Shown here: piece after piece, positions 11,330 to 21,900 of the stretch
How positions within the stretch are numbered: the first letter of the stretch is position 1
Layout of the letters: every line of letters starts with the position of its first letter
Source of the DNA: Populus alba
Taxonomy: Eukaryota > Streptophyta > Magnoliopsida > Malpighiales > Salicaceae
Length of the DNA stretch: 64,000 bases
Reading direction: 5' to 3'
Assembly (NCBI RefSeq): GCF_005239225.2
Contig: NC_133300.1
Location: 21,007,584 to 21,071,583, forward strand
Notes under the pieces: model-generated
The model's input: only the letters and a program-made list of their open reading frames with translations
What the model was told of the DNA's origin: nothing
Database searches by the model: none
Position numbers and translations under genes: made by a program

Positions 11330-12130
11330 TTCTTAATAAAATTACAAAATCAAATGATACAATAAAGTTTTGAGAATAACGAAAAAATTAAATTCAATAT
11401 ACCACAGGAAAATAAAATATATTATATAGTATTAGCAATAATTTTCCTCCCTCCTATCAAACAGCCTTCACATTTCGTCCTTTTTAACTATTTTTTATCC
11501 TTTAACACTTCACCTCTAAATCTCACCTGACTAAGTATGAAATGTTAAGGATTCACTAGCTCCAAGAAAATCTAATTTTCTGTCACCAAAATTCCAAATT
11601 GAATTATTTTTTAAAATAGTATCCGTTTTATCCTCTCAAAACCGGTGGGATCATAATATATATCTTCTTTTAAATAAGACTCGGATGTGATTTCTCAAAC
11701 AAAAAGAGCAGTTGATAGATTCCTTCTCTTCAAAAGCTTGAAGAAAGATGGAATCATAAATTCCTCATCGGGTATGTTCTTTCTTTCACGCCGACTATTT
11801 TTTTCAGTTACTTTTGTTTTTTCTCCAAGCTTAAAGAAACCCCACCATCGTGGATAGTCGTCGGATCTATCCCTATCTGATTCAAATTTTGAACACAACT
11901 TGTTTATTTGGATTTATCCCTATCCGATTATCACCATTGTTTACTTTGGACACGTCTTGCCATCTCAACTTATCTATGAAAAATGACTTGAAGGATCCCC
12001 ACTCTCATACTACTCCAACTTTCCTCGTAAGCGAATCGTTGAAGAATTTTTTTAAAATTGTTTTTCACATTTGTTTTCTCCAAATTTTCATCCAACCTTT
12101 CACACCCGATAGCCAAGGGTAGCCGATTCT
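11330..12130. repeat. 3' module of the array, copy 1
   Basis: Begins near 'taataaaattacaaaatcaa' and runs through 'ttttcctccctcctatcaaa' to about 'cctttcacacccgatagcca'. Copies 2 and 3 lie at about 15208-15930 and 19436-20200 with many small indels. No reading frame is conserved between the copies, so it is probably non-coding flank carried along by the duplication. Confidence 0.7.
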
Positions 12131-12155
12131 TTATCTATTCACCGGTGCAACTTGT

Positions 12156-12158
<3 letters not shown>

Positions 12159-12220
<62 letters not shown>
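12159..12220. repeat. (TC)n microsatellite
   Basis: An uninterrupted run of about 31 TC units. It directly follows copy 1 of the 3' module and lies where similarity between array units ends. Confidence 0.95.
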
Positions 12221-12223
<3 letters not shown>

Positions 12224-13937
12224 ATTTGTCAAAATTAAAGTTCCAGGGTTGAGTTTACCATGATCCAGTCAATTTAGGTATGCTTTAGGGAACTTGGAGG
12301 GCAGGAATCGTGATTAAGATCAAAGGGGCAAGCTAGTTTAGTTAGATCTCATTAAGACCAAAAGATTTTAACAATAAATAAAGGCAGTCAAAACAAATTA
12401 CTTGGTAAGATTAAGTTGAAGTACTTTGAAGTAGCAGTGCTTCTGTTTTTATTATTTTGGGATCTCTAGCTATGAAGAGACTAATAAGTAAAAATATGGC
12501 TAATGTTACAAGTACAATGGTTATCCTTATCTAATATTCCAGAAGACAGGTTTTGTAGAGTTAATTTTAGTTGAGTCAGAATTTTTTTTTTGTTGATTGT
12601 TTTTACAATTTGATTTTTTTAATTTTAATTTTGCCCTTCAATATCAAGTTTAATTGAGAATTGAGTTTTGTAGTTTTATTTAATTTATCTTTTTACATAA
12701 TAATCATGGTCTCATGACTAGATAGTGAATTTTACAATCTGACTTAGGTGGACTCAGATCTTTTTTTGTCTTTTTTAATATTATTTATTTTTTAATTTCA
12801 TTCTTTAATTTTTAATTTATTGGGAATTGAATTTCATTTATTTTTTATAAGGTTATCACTTTTTTTTTTGCTTTATTATAAAACAAGATGATAGAGAACT
12901 TTTAAGAATATTAAAATGATTTCTTTCCATAATATTGGTAAGTGTATATTTCTTGCAGTTAATCTTTGTTAATTTTTTTGGCTTAGCTTGGTTTATTTAC
13001 CATTTTTGTTTTTTTCAATCATATTATTAAATTAATCTAGCTTATTTAATATAATGAGTCAATGAACAAGTCTCAAATTTTTCTTGCTTATTTAAAAACA
13101 CTTGTATTGCTTGATTATTCTTTTTTTAATGTTAGTAAAAATTTGATACATCCCACGGCATATCACGAGACACCAATCTAGTATTGACGAGATATGAGTG
13201 AAGGATAAAAGAAGTTTGTTACAAGTTAAAAGACCAAAACACCATAAATATAAAAGGACTCTTAAAATATTTATTTGTATTTCTCCATGTCTTTACTTGC
13301 GGGCTTTTTCAAAGTGGTTTTTTACAAAAAAAAAAAAAAAGTCATAATCATAAATAAAAAAATATACGCATACATTTAATTAAATAAATCGAGAATCATC
13401 CATGCCAATAAATATAAAAAAGTATTTGTACAATAATAGATATATTATATAAAATCTAACAGAAGATACATCTTAAAACTATGCTCTGATATTGTAGATT
13501 TTTTTTAAAAAAATACTTACTACTAATTTGAGAATTCTCTTTCTTGTTTCTAGATCAATTACTTTAGTACTACTTCGATTACTAAAACTAAAGAGATATT
13601 CAACAGTTCAAATGTCTTTGTAAATTTTATTAAATTAATTCAGAGAATCAAAAAAAAAAAAAAGAGATAACTATTTTCTTTCAAAGTAAAAACTTTCATT
13701 TTAATATGAGTTATGTTCCCATATATATAAGTAAAGAAAACGGTTATTTCTTTTAATAATTATTCTAAGCATTTAGACCATGTTCATCCCTCGTTAGCGA
13801 ATCAAACCTAACCTAAAACCCAAAATGGTTAATTCTTCTAGATTCCCTCTCTGTAAAAGAAGAAACCAAATATTCTCGCACCTCCTAAAAATGATTAACT
13901 GCAAATTAAGAATGGAGCTAGTGTTGATTGAGCATTA
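12221..13937. other. AT-rich spacer, no gene seen
   Basis: AT-rich sequence with many T and A runs between array units 1 and 2. No similarity to the other units was noticed and no gene is supported. Confidence 0.5.
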
Positions 13938-13965
13938 AAGGTACAGAATGTTACCTCTGCAGACC

Positions 13966-14114
13966 ATTTCCAGAATATCCCAAGTGTAATAGAATTATAT
14001 TAAGCATTTTCATCTCCAGAATCTGAAGAGCATACTTCCTCTGACTCAATTACTGAAGATACTCTTGCATCTTGAATTGTGAAGGGATACCTAATGCCAA
14101 CCCCCTTGAGCGAC
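13966..14114 (-). pseudogene. Relic of the GRAS tail exon
   Basis: Closely matches exon 2 of the GRAS gene at 6030-6163 plus a little intron. Translated in the original phase it keeps most of the acidic tail, but a TAA stop comes early after 'SSDSGDENA', and there is one extra G at the acceptor. No GRAS body lies upstream on this strand, so this is a non-functional fragment. Confidence 0.75.
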
Positions 14115-14194
14115 TAAGATTTTTCACAAAATCAGAAAATACAAATGAGCACAATTACTTGATGATTAAATTAATCTAGGAAAATCAAAAAATA

Positions 14195-14345
14195 CAAATG
14201 AGAAATGTAAGGTAGTTTATTTGTCTTTATGTTAGAGAGATGTAACAGTGATACAATTCTTTATTTAAGATCTATATCTAGTTATTTTATTAAGGATCTG
14301 TGTTCTTGTAGCTTGCTTAGAGAGTTTTCTTGGTTAAATTTCTTG
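14195..14345 (+). pseudogene. 3' UTR relic of the membrane-protein gene
   Basis: Matches about 11055-11180 and the equivalent part after 18720, including 'tattaaggatctgtgttctt' and 'gtagcttgctt'. No coding sequence lies upstream, so a third copy of the gene was probably once present here and has been deleted. Confidence 0.65.
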
Positions 14346-15207
14346 ACTAGACTTGATCATTTTCTACAAGGAATTCAATTTTAGACATTTCTTTACTAAT
14401 CATTTGTGATAATCTTAGACAACAAGAGTGTTATCAAAGAATTCTAAGCGTTTGAGGACCAAATGTTTTTTTGAAAAAATTATGATCTCGAATTCTGTTT
14501 TTGAAGCTGATAGTTTGTTTCATTAAATAAAGTATAAATCAACATCATTTGTCCCCAAGGCATAACTAAACCTAAAACATCAACAAGGACAAACAAAATA
14601 ATTCATGGAAAAAAATAACAAAAATCATTAAGCAAGCTCAATATCTAACGTGACTAAACTTCTCAAAGCTTGATTCATTGATGGATTTTGTTTGAACTCC
14701 ATTAAACAATCCAATATCTAAGTTTTAATATATTTAAATATATGTAATTCAAAAAGGTTTTATGGTACTTATAACATCTAGATATGGATTATGTATGAAT
14801 TAATATATTTAAATCTTAATCAATAAAATTATGATATCTATTAAAAAAATTAAACTCACCCACTAGATTCATATTGACACTTATTATAGAAAAATAAAAA
14901 TATTGATATCAAATTGAAAAGGAAGAAAATATGAAGAAATGTTTTCAACTATATACTTCAGGTCATAATTTCTAGACATGGATTTATTGTAGAAAATTTT
15001 TAAAATTAATCAAAACTTCAAATCATAAGTAGTTTAAGTTACATATTGAATATTTTTTTGGTTAAATGTAAAGTAAAAAAAAAAAAAAAATCGTATCTTA
15101 TACTAGATCAACACATATCAAAATTCTTCAAATTGTTCAAAAATTTATGATAGTATAGAAATTCATTTATATATTATTTTGATCCCTTATAAATTTAAGT
15201 CATTTGT

Positions 15208-15930
15208 CTTAATAAAATTATAAAATCAAATAAGACAATAGTATTTCTGTACAAATTTGAGAATAACTAAAAAATTAAATTCAATATACATCAAGCAAAC
15301 AAAATATATTATATAATTATTTGTTAATATTTAATTTAGAAATTGATTTTATCTTTATCAAGACCGTTATTAGCAATAATTTTCCCACCTCCTATCAAAC
15401 ATCCTTGACATTTCATCCTTCAATTTTTTTTACCTTTAACAATTCACCTTTAAATCTCACCTCCTTCAATTTTTTCACCTCAAACCAAAGACAACCTAAT
15501 TGTCAAGGGGTCAAGTGTTAAAAATATAGAAAAGTGACCAAAGTATGAAATGTTAAGGATGCACTCCAAGAAAATCCATTTTTGTCACCAAAATTTGGGA
15601 TTAAATTATATTCTGAAATAGTATATTTAACATTATAAATTAGTTTCATCCTCCCAAATCCATTAGTCGAGTGGGATGGAAAACAAAAAAGTCTTCCTTT
15701 TAAGAAGATTGACGAAAGAGCAGAAATGTTGATTTATCTTAGAAGATTCCTTCTCTCCAAAAGCTTAAAGAAAGAGAGGATAAAAAATTCCTCATCATTG
15801 TCGATCATCGGGTATGTTTACCTTTCTTTCATGCCAACTTTCCTTTCATTTACTTTTTTTTCTTCCCCCCTCCACAAAAGAAAATCCATGGAAGCCCTAC
15901 CATCGGTTCTACATCCGCGGTCCTAATTGT
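15208..15930. repeat. 3' module of the array, copy 2
   Basis: Second copy of the module at 11330-12130, with shared stretches such as 'gcaataattttcccacctcc' and 'attccttctctccaaaagct'. Diverged by small indels; no conserved reading frame. Confidence 0.65.
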
Positions 15931-16400
15931 TGTCCACAAGAGCAATTGAAGATTTGTCACCATGTTGCAACAAACAAATCACACATAAAATACACAAAAG
16001 CCCCATCATCTATTGATCGAGTCTAGCAGGACCCGACCTTACATGCTTCCTTTCTTCATCTTACTTTTCATTCCAAGTTGTATTGTCCCTTCCTAGAAAC
16101 ACTTCATTAATTTAAGTAAAAACAAATTTCATTCTCCGCCACCAATTAATCATTTTAGTTTAAAATTCATTTTCCATCATCATATGTATTGATATATTTA
16201 GTGAAATTTATTAATGCGTAGCACACACGCCTATGCAAAGACTCGTCGAATAGGAATAGACATGGTCAGCAGCAGCCTTCCCTGATTAATAATTCTAGAA
16301 ATGCTAGCAATCCAACTACATGACCTTCTTTTCGTAGCTCGGATAGGAAAAAGGGATCCCACATCTCTAATCAAAGACACGCATATATTCATGTAGGCAC

Positions 16401-16929
16401 ATACAGACATTTGCCATAGGATTGTTGCTGAAGGAACCGATTATGAAGGAATCAGATACCTAGGAAATGTTCAGGCTAGCAACATCATTACCTGGCATTT
16501 GTCTTCCAGGAGACCGTTGATTGATGATAGAGACTTTTAGATATACTTTTGAAATCCAGCTCTCACCTTGACGAGTCAATCTAAAATTAAAATCGTGCTA
16601 GATTAAAAAAAATAATAATAAGAGGAAAGAAAAATTTAATGTGATCGGGTTAATTTGATGGTTGACCTAGCAAAATTCGATTAAAAACCTAGTTACAATC
16701 GTTGATTTTTTTTTTTTTACTAAAACAATATAGTTTTGATTTTTAAAAAAATTAATGACCCGGGCAACAATAACTTTATCAAAATCTAAAATCCAAATTT
16801 TGAACCGGACCAGATCTGAAAACTAATTTGTCATGGTGAGCTAAAGGACTGATCCCAACAGAAATGTTTGGTAAAAGGAAATACATTTTGCTAGCCATGC
16901 CTCTTTAACCTCAACATTTGGAGTCGTAC
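16401..16929. other. Unit-specific insert with repeat-like sequence
   Basis: Lies between two blocks shared with unit 1 but is not itself shared. It contains phrases typical of degenerate poplar repeats ('gtgatcgggttaatttgatg', 'gaccgggcaa'-like motifs near 16757). Possibly an inserted non-autonomous element; ends not found. Similar wording occurs near 38200-38400, 46640-46780 and 62510-62740. Confidence 0.4.
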
Positions 16930-17798
16930 TACACAGTAATAGTTCTGTAATTATGTTATGTTCTTACTATTTTACTTTAATTCAGTGGCAAAGTCATTTA
17001 CAAGCAATCTTGGCTTTCATTTGTGATCTAATGAAGAATATTACTTAAATCTAATATAATATGGTAATAACAAGAAACCTATAATTAAAAAAAAAATAGA
17101 TAAAATTGTTGGAAGCAAATTAAGCACACTTGGATCTCTTCTTCCTTTGATGGACGCTATTCCAGAAAAATAAATTATGTTTACCTAAATAGATACTGTA
17201 AGAAAGTATATCTGAACATGCAGTGAGAAGAAATTCAACAATCTTTGAAGTGGAAAGTGAAGATTTCGTGTTCTTTTCGTCCAATCCACAACTTAAATGC
17301 CCTTTTTCCAAGTAGAAAGGGTCGGAAATCACCAACTAGGTATTGGATCTGAGTTGACTTCTTCGTATTCGATAATATGAAGAGGGTCCTAAGTTCCAAG
17401 CCCTCTTTCTCCACTATTTGCTACTCGGTAGGCCAGTCTACTAGTTAACAATCCAAGATGAACGGTTCCGTCTTCGGTTTTATGATTCTAAGAAAGGGGA
17501 AAGTGATTGTTTAGAAGGTGTGACCATCACCGACTACATACACATGTGCATTCCTCTTTAGGCCAATCTTCTTTCTTTATTTCTTCCTTCATTGCTTCCA
17601 CTCTGTTCCTTCAGACAAGTCAAGCTTTAGTAATGACAATGATTCATGTCGGAATTCGAAATATCCGATTGTGGTCCGACTCCTTTATCCCCAATCCACC
17701 AACGTAGTATCAGCAGATAGTCACTAGTGGTAGCCCACCATATCTCTATATTAAGCTCTCTATGTCTGCTTCCAAGCTTCAACTCAACTCATACAAAC

Positions 17799-18623
17799 AT
17801 GGACATTACTCACAGCATCAAGCAGTTTTTTCTTTCAATCGCCACTCTCTTGAACCTTGTCTGGGGCAGAGTTAGATGCCTTCTACCATCACCTTCATCA
17901 AATAGATCACCTTCTTCTCCTGCATTCGACCTCGAATCGCCATCACTGGAAGCACTTTCACAGCTACCCCCACAAACCCCTCCTGCCACTGACCAAATAT
18001 CTCAAAACCCAGAAACCCAACCTCCGCATTTTGAAAACCACGCCCCAGAAATGCTGCGACCGCCTCTTCAACCATTACATCCATCACATGCAACACCTGC
18101 TCCTCCTGCCATTGACCTCGAATCCCACTCACAAGAATCACAGGCACAAACCTCTGCTACCCAAGAAACACAGCCCTTGCAGTCCACACCCATCAACACA
18201 GAGATATTGTCGCAAACAGCACAATCACAGGCTCCTCAACCTCATTCTGCCATGGAAACAGAGCAACAATTAGCACCTCCAACACAACAAACACCTCCCC
18301 GTGCCATCAATCCACGACTAATCCATACGGTAGTTGTCAGGCGGATATCTTTAGAATGGCCTAATGTAATCATGGGATTCTGTTTTCAGGCAGCGATTCA
18401 AATAGCTCTCCAATACGAAACAACTCAACACTCCAAACTCCCTGTTTTCTTCTACCTGCGTTCTTTTTCCATACTACTCACCTTTGCTTCCCTTTTTGTT
18501 TCACAGTTAATTAGCGACAGGTTCCCTGAGACATCCAAAGTATTGGAGAAAGTTGCAACATTCCTTGCCGCCACTGCTTTTTTCACCACCATTGCAACAC
18601 CATTGACCCTCGCCTTCAAGTGA
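17799..18623 (+). CDS. Pro/Gln-rich predicted membrane protein, copy 2
   Basis: Single exon, 274 residues, the same length as the paralogue at 10130 and the same three-part layout: N-terminal hydrophobic stretch, long Pro/Gln/Ser/Thr linker, and about 100 C-terminal residues with three hydrophobic segments. The two proteins differ at 16 positions. One change (Phe to Asn inside 'LLNLVWG') weakens the N-terminal hydrophobic stretch. The open frame with its stop at the same position suggests the copy is still functional or very recent. The family is not recognised and no function can be assigned. The start was placed at the ATG equivalent to 10130; an in-frame ATG at 17727 lies before the TATA-like element. 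Confidence 0.72.
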   Translation: MDITHSIKQFFLSIATLLNLVWGRVRCLLPSPSSNRSPSSPAFDLESPSLEALSQLPPQTPPATDQISQNPETQPPHFENHAPEMLRPPLQPLHPSHATPAPPAIDLESHSQESQAQTSATQETQPLQSTPINTEILSQTAQSQAPQPHSAMETEQQLAPPTQQTPPRAINPRLIHTVVVRRISLEWPNVIMGFCFQAAIQIALQYETTQHSKLPVFFYLRSFSILLTFASLFVSQLISDRFPETSKVLEKVATFLAATAFFTTIATPLTLAFK

Positions 18624-19435
18624 AATGCAAATAAATCTGTTTAAGACTTTAAGCTGAAACGCTTTGTGTTGCCAAAATCTGCTTTGAAGGACAGTACGGC
18701 TCTTACTTCTGAAGAGAAAGAGAAGTGTAAGGTAGTTGATTTGTGTGTTTGCTGAGAGAGATATAATAGTGATACAGTTCCTTATGTAAGATCCAGTTCT
18801 ACTTCTTTTATTAAGGATATGTGTTCTGGTAGCTTACTTCAAGAATTTTCTTGATTAGTCTTAATCATTGTCCATTGATTAATTTACAACATGGGATCAT
18901 ATGTGCGTTGTGTTCTAAGTATTTGAGTGAATTGTACGGGACTCACCGATCTTGATATTCAATGCTTAAGAGTCCTTTTGTATGGAACTTGTTGCGGTAC
19001 TTCTCTAGCTGATGATCAAGGAATGATTATCGTGCCTTAAGAACATTGAGTTGGTGAATTTGGATTTAACTCTCATGCCCTAAAAATTGTTTCTGTTAAA
19101 GTATTAATAAAATATTTAGGTGTTATCTCTTTCACTCGCATGTGTGATCAAGTGCTTTCTAATTAGTTTGGTTAGTGGGTAAAACCTTGACTTAATGAAG
19201 AAATTATAGACATTATTCATATTTGTGATTCTTTTAGACAATGGATAACGATTTCTGAGCGCATGAGGACCAAATTTTAAAAAAGAATTCTTTAGGATCT
19301 CAAATGTATTATTATTTGATAATATAAGAGTTTATTTATATATCATTTGATCAACTCGCATCAGGATCTTTTAAATTGTTCAAGATTTTATGGTAGTATA
19401 AAGGTTCATTTCTCCCTTATAAAATCAAGTTATTT
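18624..19435. other. 3' flank of gene 2
   Basis: 18624-18970 matches the 3' flank of gene 1. 18970-19435 has no counterpart in unit 1, but part of it (around 19210-19280, 'gaggaccaaat') resembles unit 2 near 14390-14480. No gene seen. Confidence 0.5.
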
Positions 19436-20200
19436 TTTTTTAATAAAATTACAAAATCAAATAATACAATAAAGTTTTGAGAATAACGAAATTAAATTCA
19501 ATATACAACAAGAAAATAAAATATATTGTATAGTTGTTTTTTTATATATTTGATTTTATCTTTATCAAGACCCATTAATAGCAATAATTCTCCTCCCTCC
19601 TATCAAGCATCCTTCAAATTTCATCCTTTAACTATTTTTTCCTTCAACACATCACCTCTAAATCTTACCTCCTTAACATTTCTCCTTCAAATTTCTCACC
19701 TCACACCATTCCAAAACAGCCTAATTATGAAGGAATCAAGTGTCAAGAATATAAAAAATAACTCAAGTATGAAATGTTAAGGATTCACTAGCCCCAAGAA
19801 AAATCCAATTTTTTGCCACCAAAATTCCAGATTGAATTATTTTCTAACATAGTATCCGTTTCATCCTCTCAAACCTGATGGGACAACATATATATATATA
19901 TATCTCAAACAAAAAGAGCAGTTGATTTAATTTAGAAGATTCCTTGTCTTCGAAAGCTTAAAGAAAGATAGAATCATAAATTCCTCACTGGATATGTCCT
20001 TTCTTTCATGCCGACTTTTTTTTGGCAATTACTTTTTTCTTCCCCAAGCTTAAAGAAACCCCACCATTGGTTCTTGTCTTGCTTATCATGGATAGTGGTC
20101 GGATCTACCCCCGGGTTTTGGATCCGACACATTTGTTGCTTCTCTAGATTTCCAACCAACCTTTCACACGCCATAGGCAAGGGTATATGACGCATATCTT
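19436..20200. repeat. 3' module of the array, copy 3
   Basis: Third copy of the module at 11330-12130, ending near 'cctttcacacgccataggca'. It includes a short (TA)n run near 19888-19905. Similarity to the other units stops soon after 20200. Confidence 0.65.
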
Positions 20201-21900
20201 TGACACGCGATCATCGGATAGGTTGACTTTTTTCATCCGAATATTTCTTTCTTTCAATGTTTTTTTGAAGGCGCAATAGGCGAGGCTACGGGGTCACCTA
20301 CCATTTTCTTTTGGCCTTTTCGAGACAATTGTTATTGTATCTAGCTAATGTGTGGGATGAATCCATAATAATTGAAAAAAAATTTTATTTTCATTCCTTT
20401 CTCTTTGGAATTGACATGTTTTTCACTCTTTAAATTCATTTTTTCTAAAAGGGACATGTCTCCTTTCTTTCAACAAACTTTTATTTTTTATACATGTCTC
20501 TATCTCTTTATCTCTTTTATATTTATCAATTTTATCATGAAACACTATACCAACATAACACACTATAGCAAGAAGAGCATATGCCTTCACTACTCAAGCT
20601 GGCCTTTTTAGTCCTCCTTTTCACCATTGCAACTCATTAGTTTCTCTCTCGAATCTTACAATAGTTTTTTACATTTCTCTCTCTTTTTTTTAGAAAAAAA
20701 GTAGTATATTTAGAAATTAATTGTGAAAATATCAGGTTCACATGGCAGCTGCAAGGTTTCGTGTATACAATTTGAGATGCCATAAGGCTTCAGACTGTGT
20801 AGGCGAAAAATGCCCTGTTAATTTGTGCAGATTGCTATTGTTCGTCAGCCAAAGGGTGTCAATGCAAGGGTTTATCCTCTTCGGAGAACACCATGCTTGC
20901 ACCTTGATGAGCTCAAGCAGCAAACTCAAGGCATTGAGGGCGGGGACACAGTGGTTATGTTGGATGTAATAAACTACACATTCGTTCAATGAAGTCCTTG
21001 TTGTTGAGAGGATTTCAAGAGAATGATGATAATAAGGATGGACAGTGTTTCTTGAAGACAAAATTTTTTTACAAAGAGATATTGAGTATAATTCATTTGA
21101 ATCTGTTGAACCTTATTTAAAAGTGCATTCATCTAAACAAAGTGGTGGTGGTGTAATATTGACTTGTTGGAAAAAGTTAAGTGAAAAACAATAAAATCTT
21201 AAGGACAATTAATTAATTTTGAACAACAATAAAGCTTGATTAATTTTAAAGTGCTTCAACAAGTAAGTATTTATCTTGTTTTTAATTTAAATATAGATAT
21301 TTTATTTACTAGTATGCATATTAGGACTCAATTTAAAATCAATTACAAGTCTAAATATATATTTAATATACATGCTAAATTTCCACTATATTTGTGATGA
21401 ACATATATTTACCATGTACGTATAAAATTAGATAAAATTAGTTATATAATTTTATATTGGATATTTAATTTGATTAGAATGATTTTTGTTTTTTAAATTA
21501 AACAATTCTTGATCACTAATTTAACATTTTTTTGAACTACATGACCATCAACCAGAATCGAACATGATCAATCAACTATAATCATTCAATAGAAGTTGTT
21601 ATAATATTTTTTTCCAAATTTGATTTTCTCAAAGAGGGAGAGTTGGGCACATGTATTAACTAGCTTGTCAACATAGCAAAAGGGAGCTTGGAAAAAATGG
21701 ATTTCTCTCATCACTGAAAAAACACATAAGAATACAAACTATAAGGAGTTTCTCTTAAGCAGCTTGGAAAAATGGATTCTCAATGATCAGTACTAGCTTG
21801 TTTTTCTTGCCAGGCATGCTGCGATTGAAAAATACATACGAACACAAACTGCATGAATTTTTTTTACAATTCGACACAAGCCATCCAGAATTAAACAGGG
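20201..21900. other. Intergenic, possible unassigned coding fragment
   Basis: Mostly AT-rich. At about 20830-20970 (plus) one frame reads as an even, protein-like sequence (RQPKGVNARVYPLRRTP, then LDELKQQTQGIEGGDTVVML) after an AG at 20829-20830, but I could not name it and no companion exon was found. It may be a gene relic. The part next to 21900 is probably 3' UTR of the following minus-strand gene. Confidence 0.35.

Larger units (their letters stand above)
5500..12130. repeat. Tandem array unit 1 (most complete)
   Basis: This segment carries the Ulp1 exon, the GRAS gene, its upstream region, the first membrane-protein gene and a 3' module (11330-12130). Blocks of it recur in the same order in units 2 (13938-15950) and 3 (15955-20200). 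Matching blocks: 5501-5532 with 13938-13970; 6030-6180 with 13966-14114; 5985-6010 with about 15962-15990; 7605-7790 with 16012-16220; 8740-8930 with 16225-16400; 9160-11310 with 16930-18970; 11330-12130 with both 15208-15930 and 19436-20200. Limits are approximate because they were set by eye. Unit 1 seems to lack about 450 bp that unit 3 has just before the 3' module. Confidence 0.75.
13938..15950. repeat. Tandem array unit 2 (both genes lost)
   Basis: Order: short block (13938-13970), GRAS tail-exon relic (13966-14114), 3' UTR relic of the membrane-protein gene (14195-14345), flanking sequence shared with unit 3 (14390-14480 resembles 19210-19280), then the second 3' module (15208-15930). 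The GRAS body, the intergenic promoter and the membrane-protein coding region are all missing, as if one deletion joined GRAS intron sequence to the 3' UTR near 14180-14195. Confidence 0.7.
15955..20200. repeat. Tandem array unit 3
   Basis: Starts with about 25 bp matching the intron next to the Ulp1 exon ('gttgcaacaaacaaatcaca'; compare 5985-6010). It then jumps to the GRAS upstream region (16012-16220), so the GRAS body is deleted. After that it carries the 8740-8930 block (16225-16400), the full second membrane-protein gene with its flanks (16930-18970) and the third 3' module (19436-20200). Confidence 0.7.
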
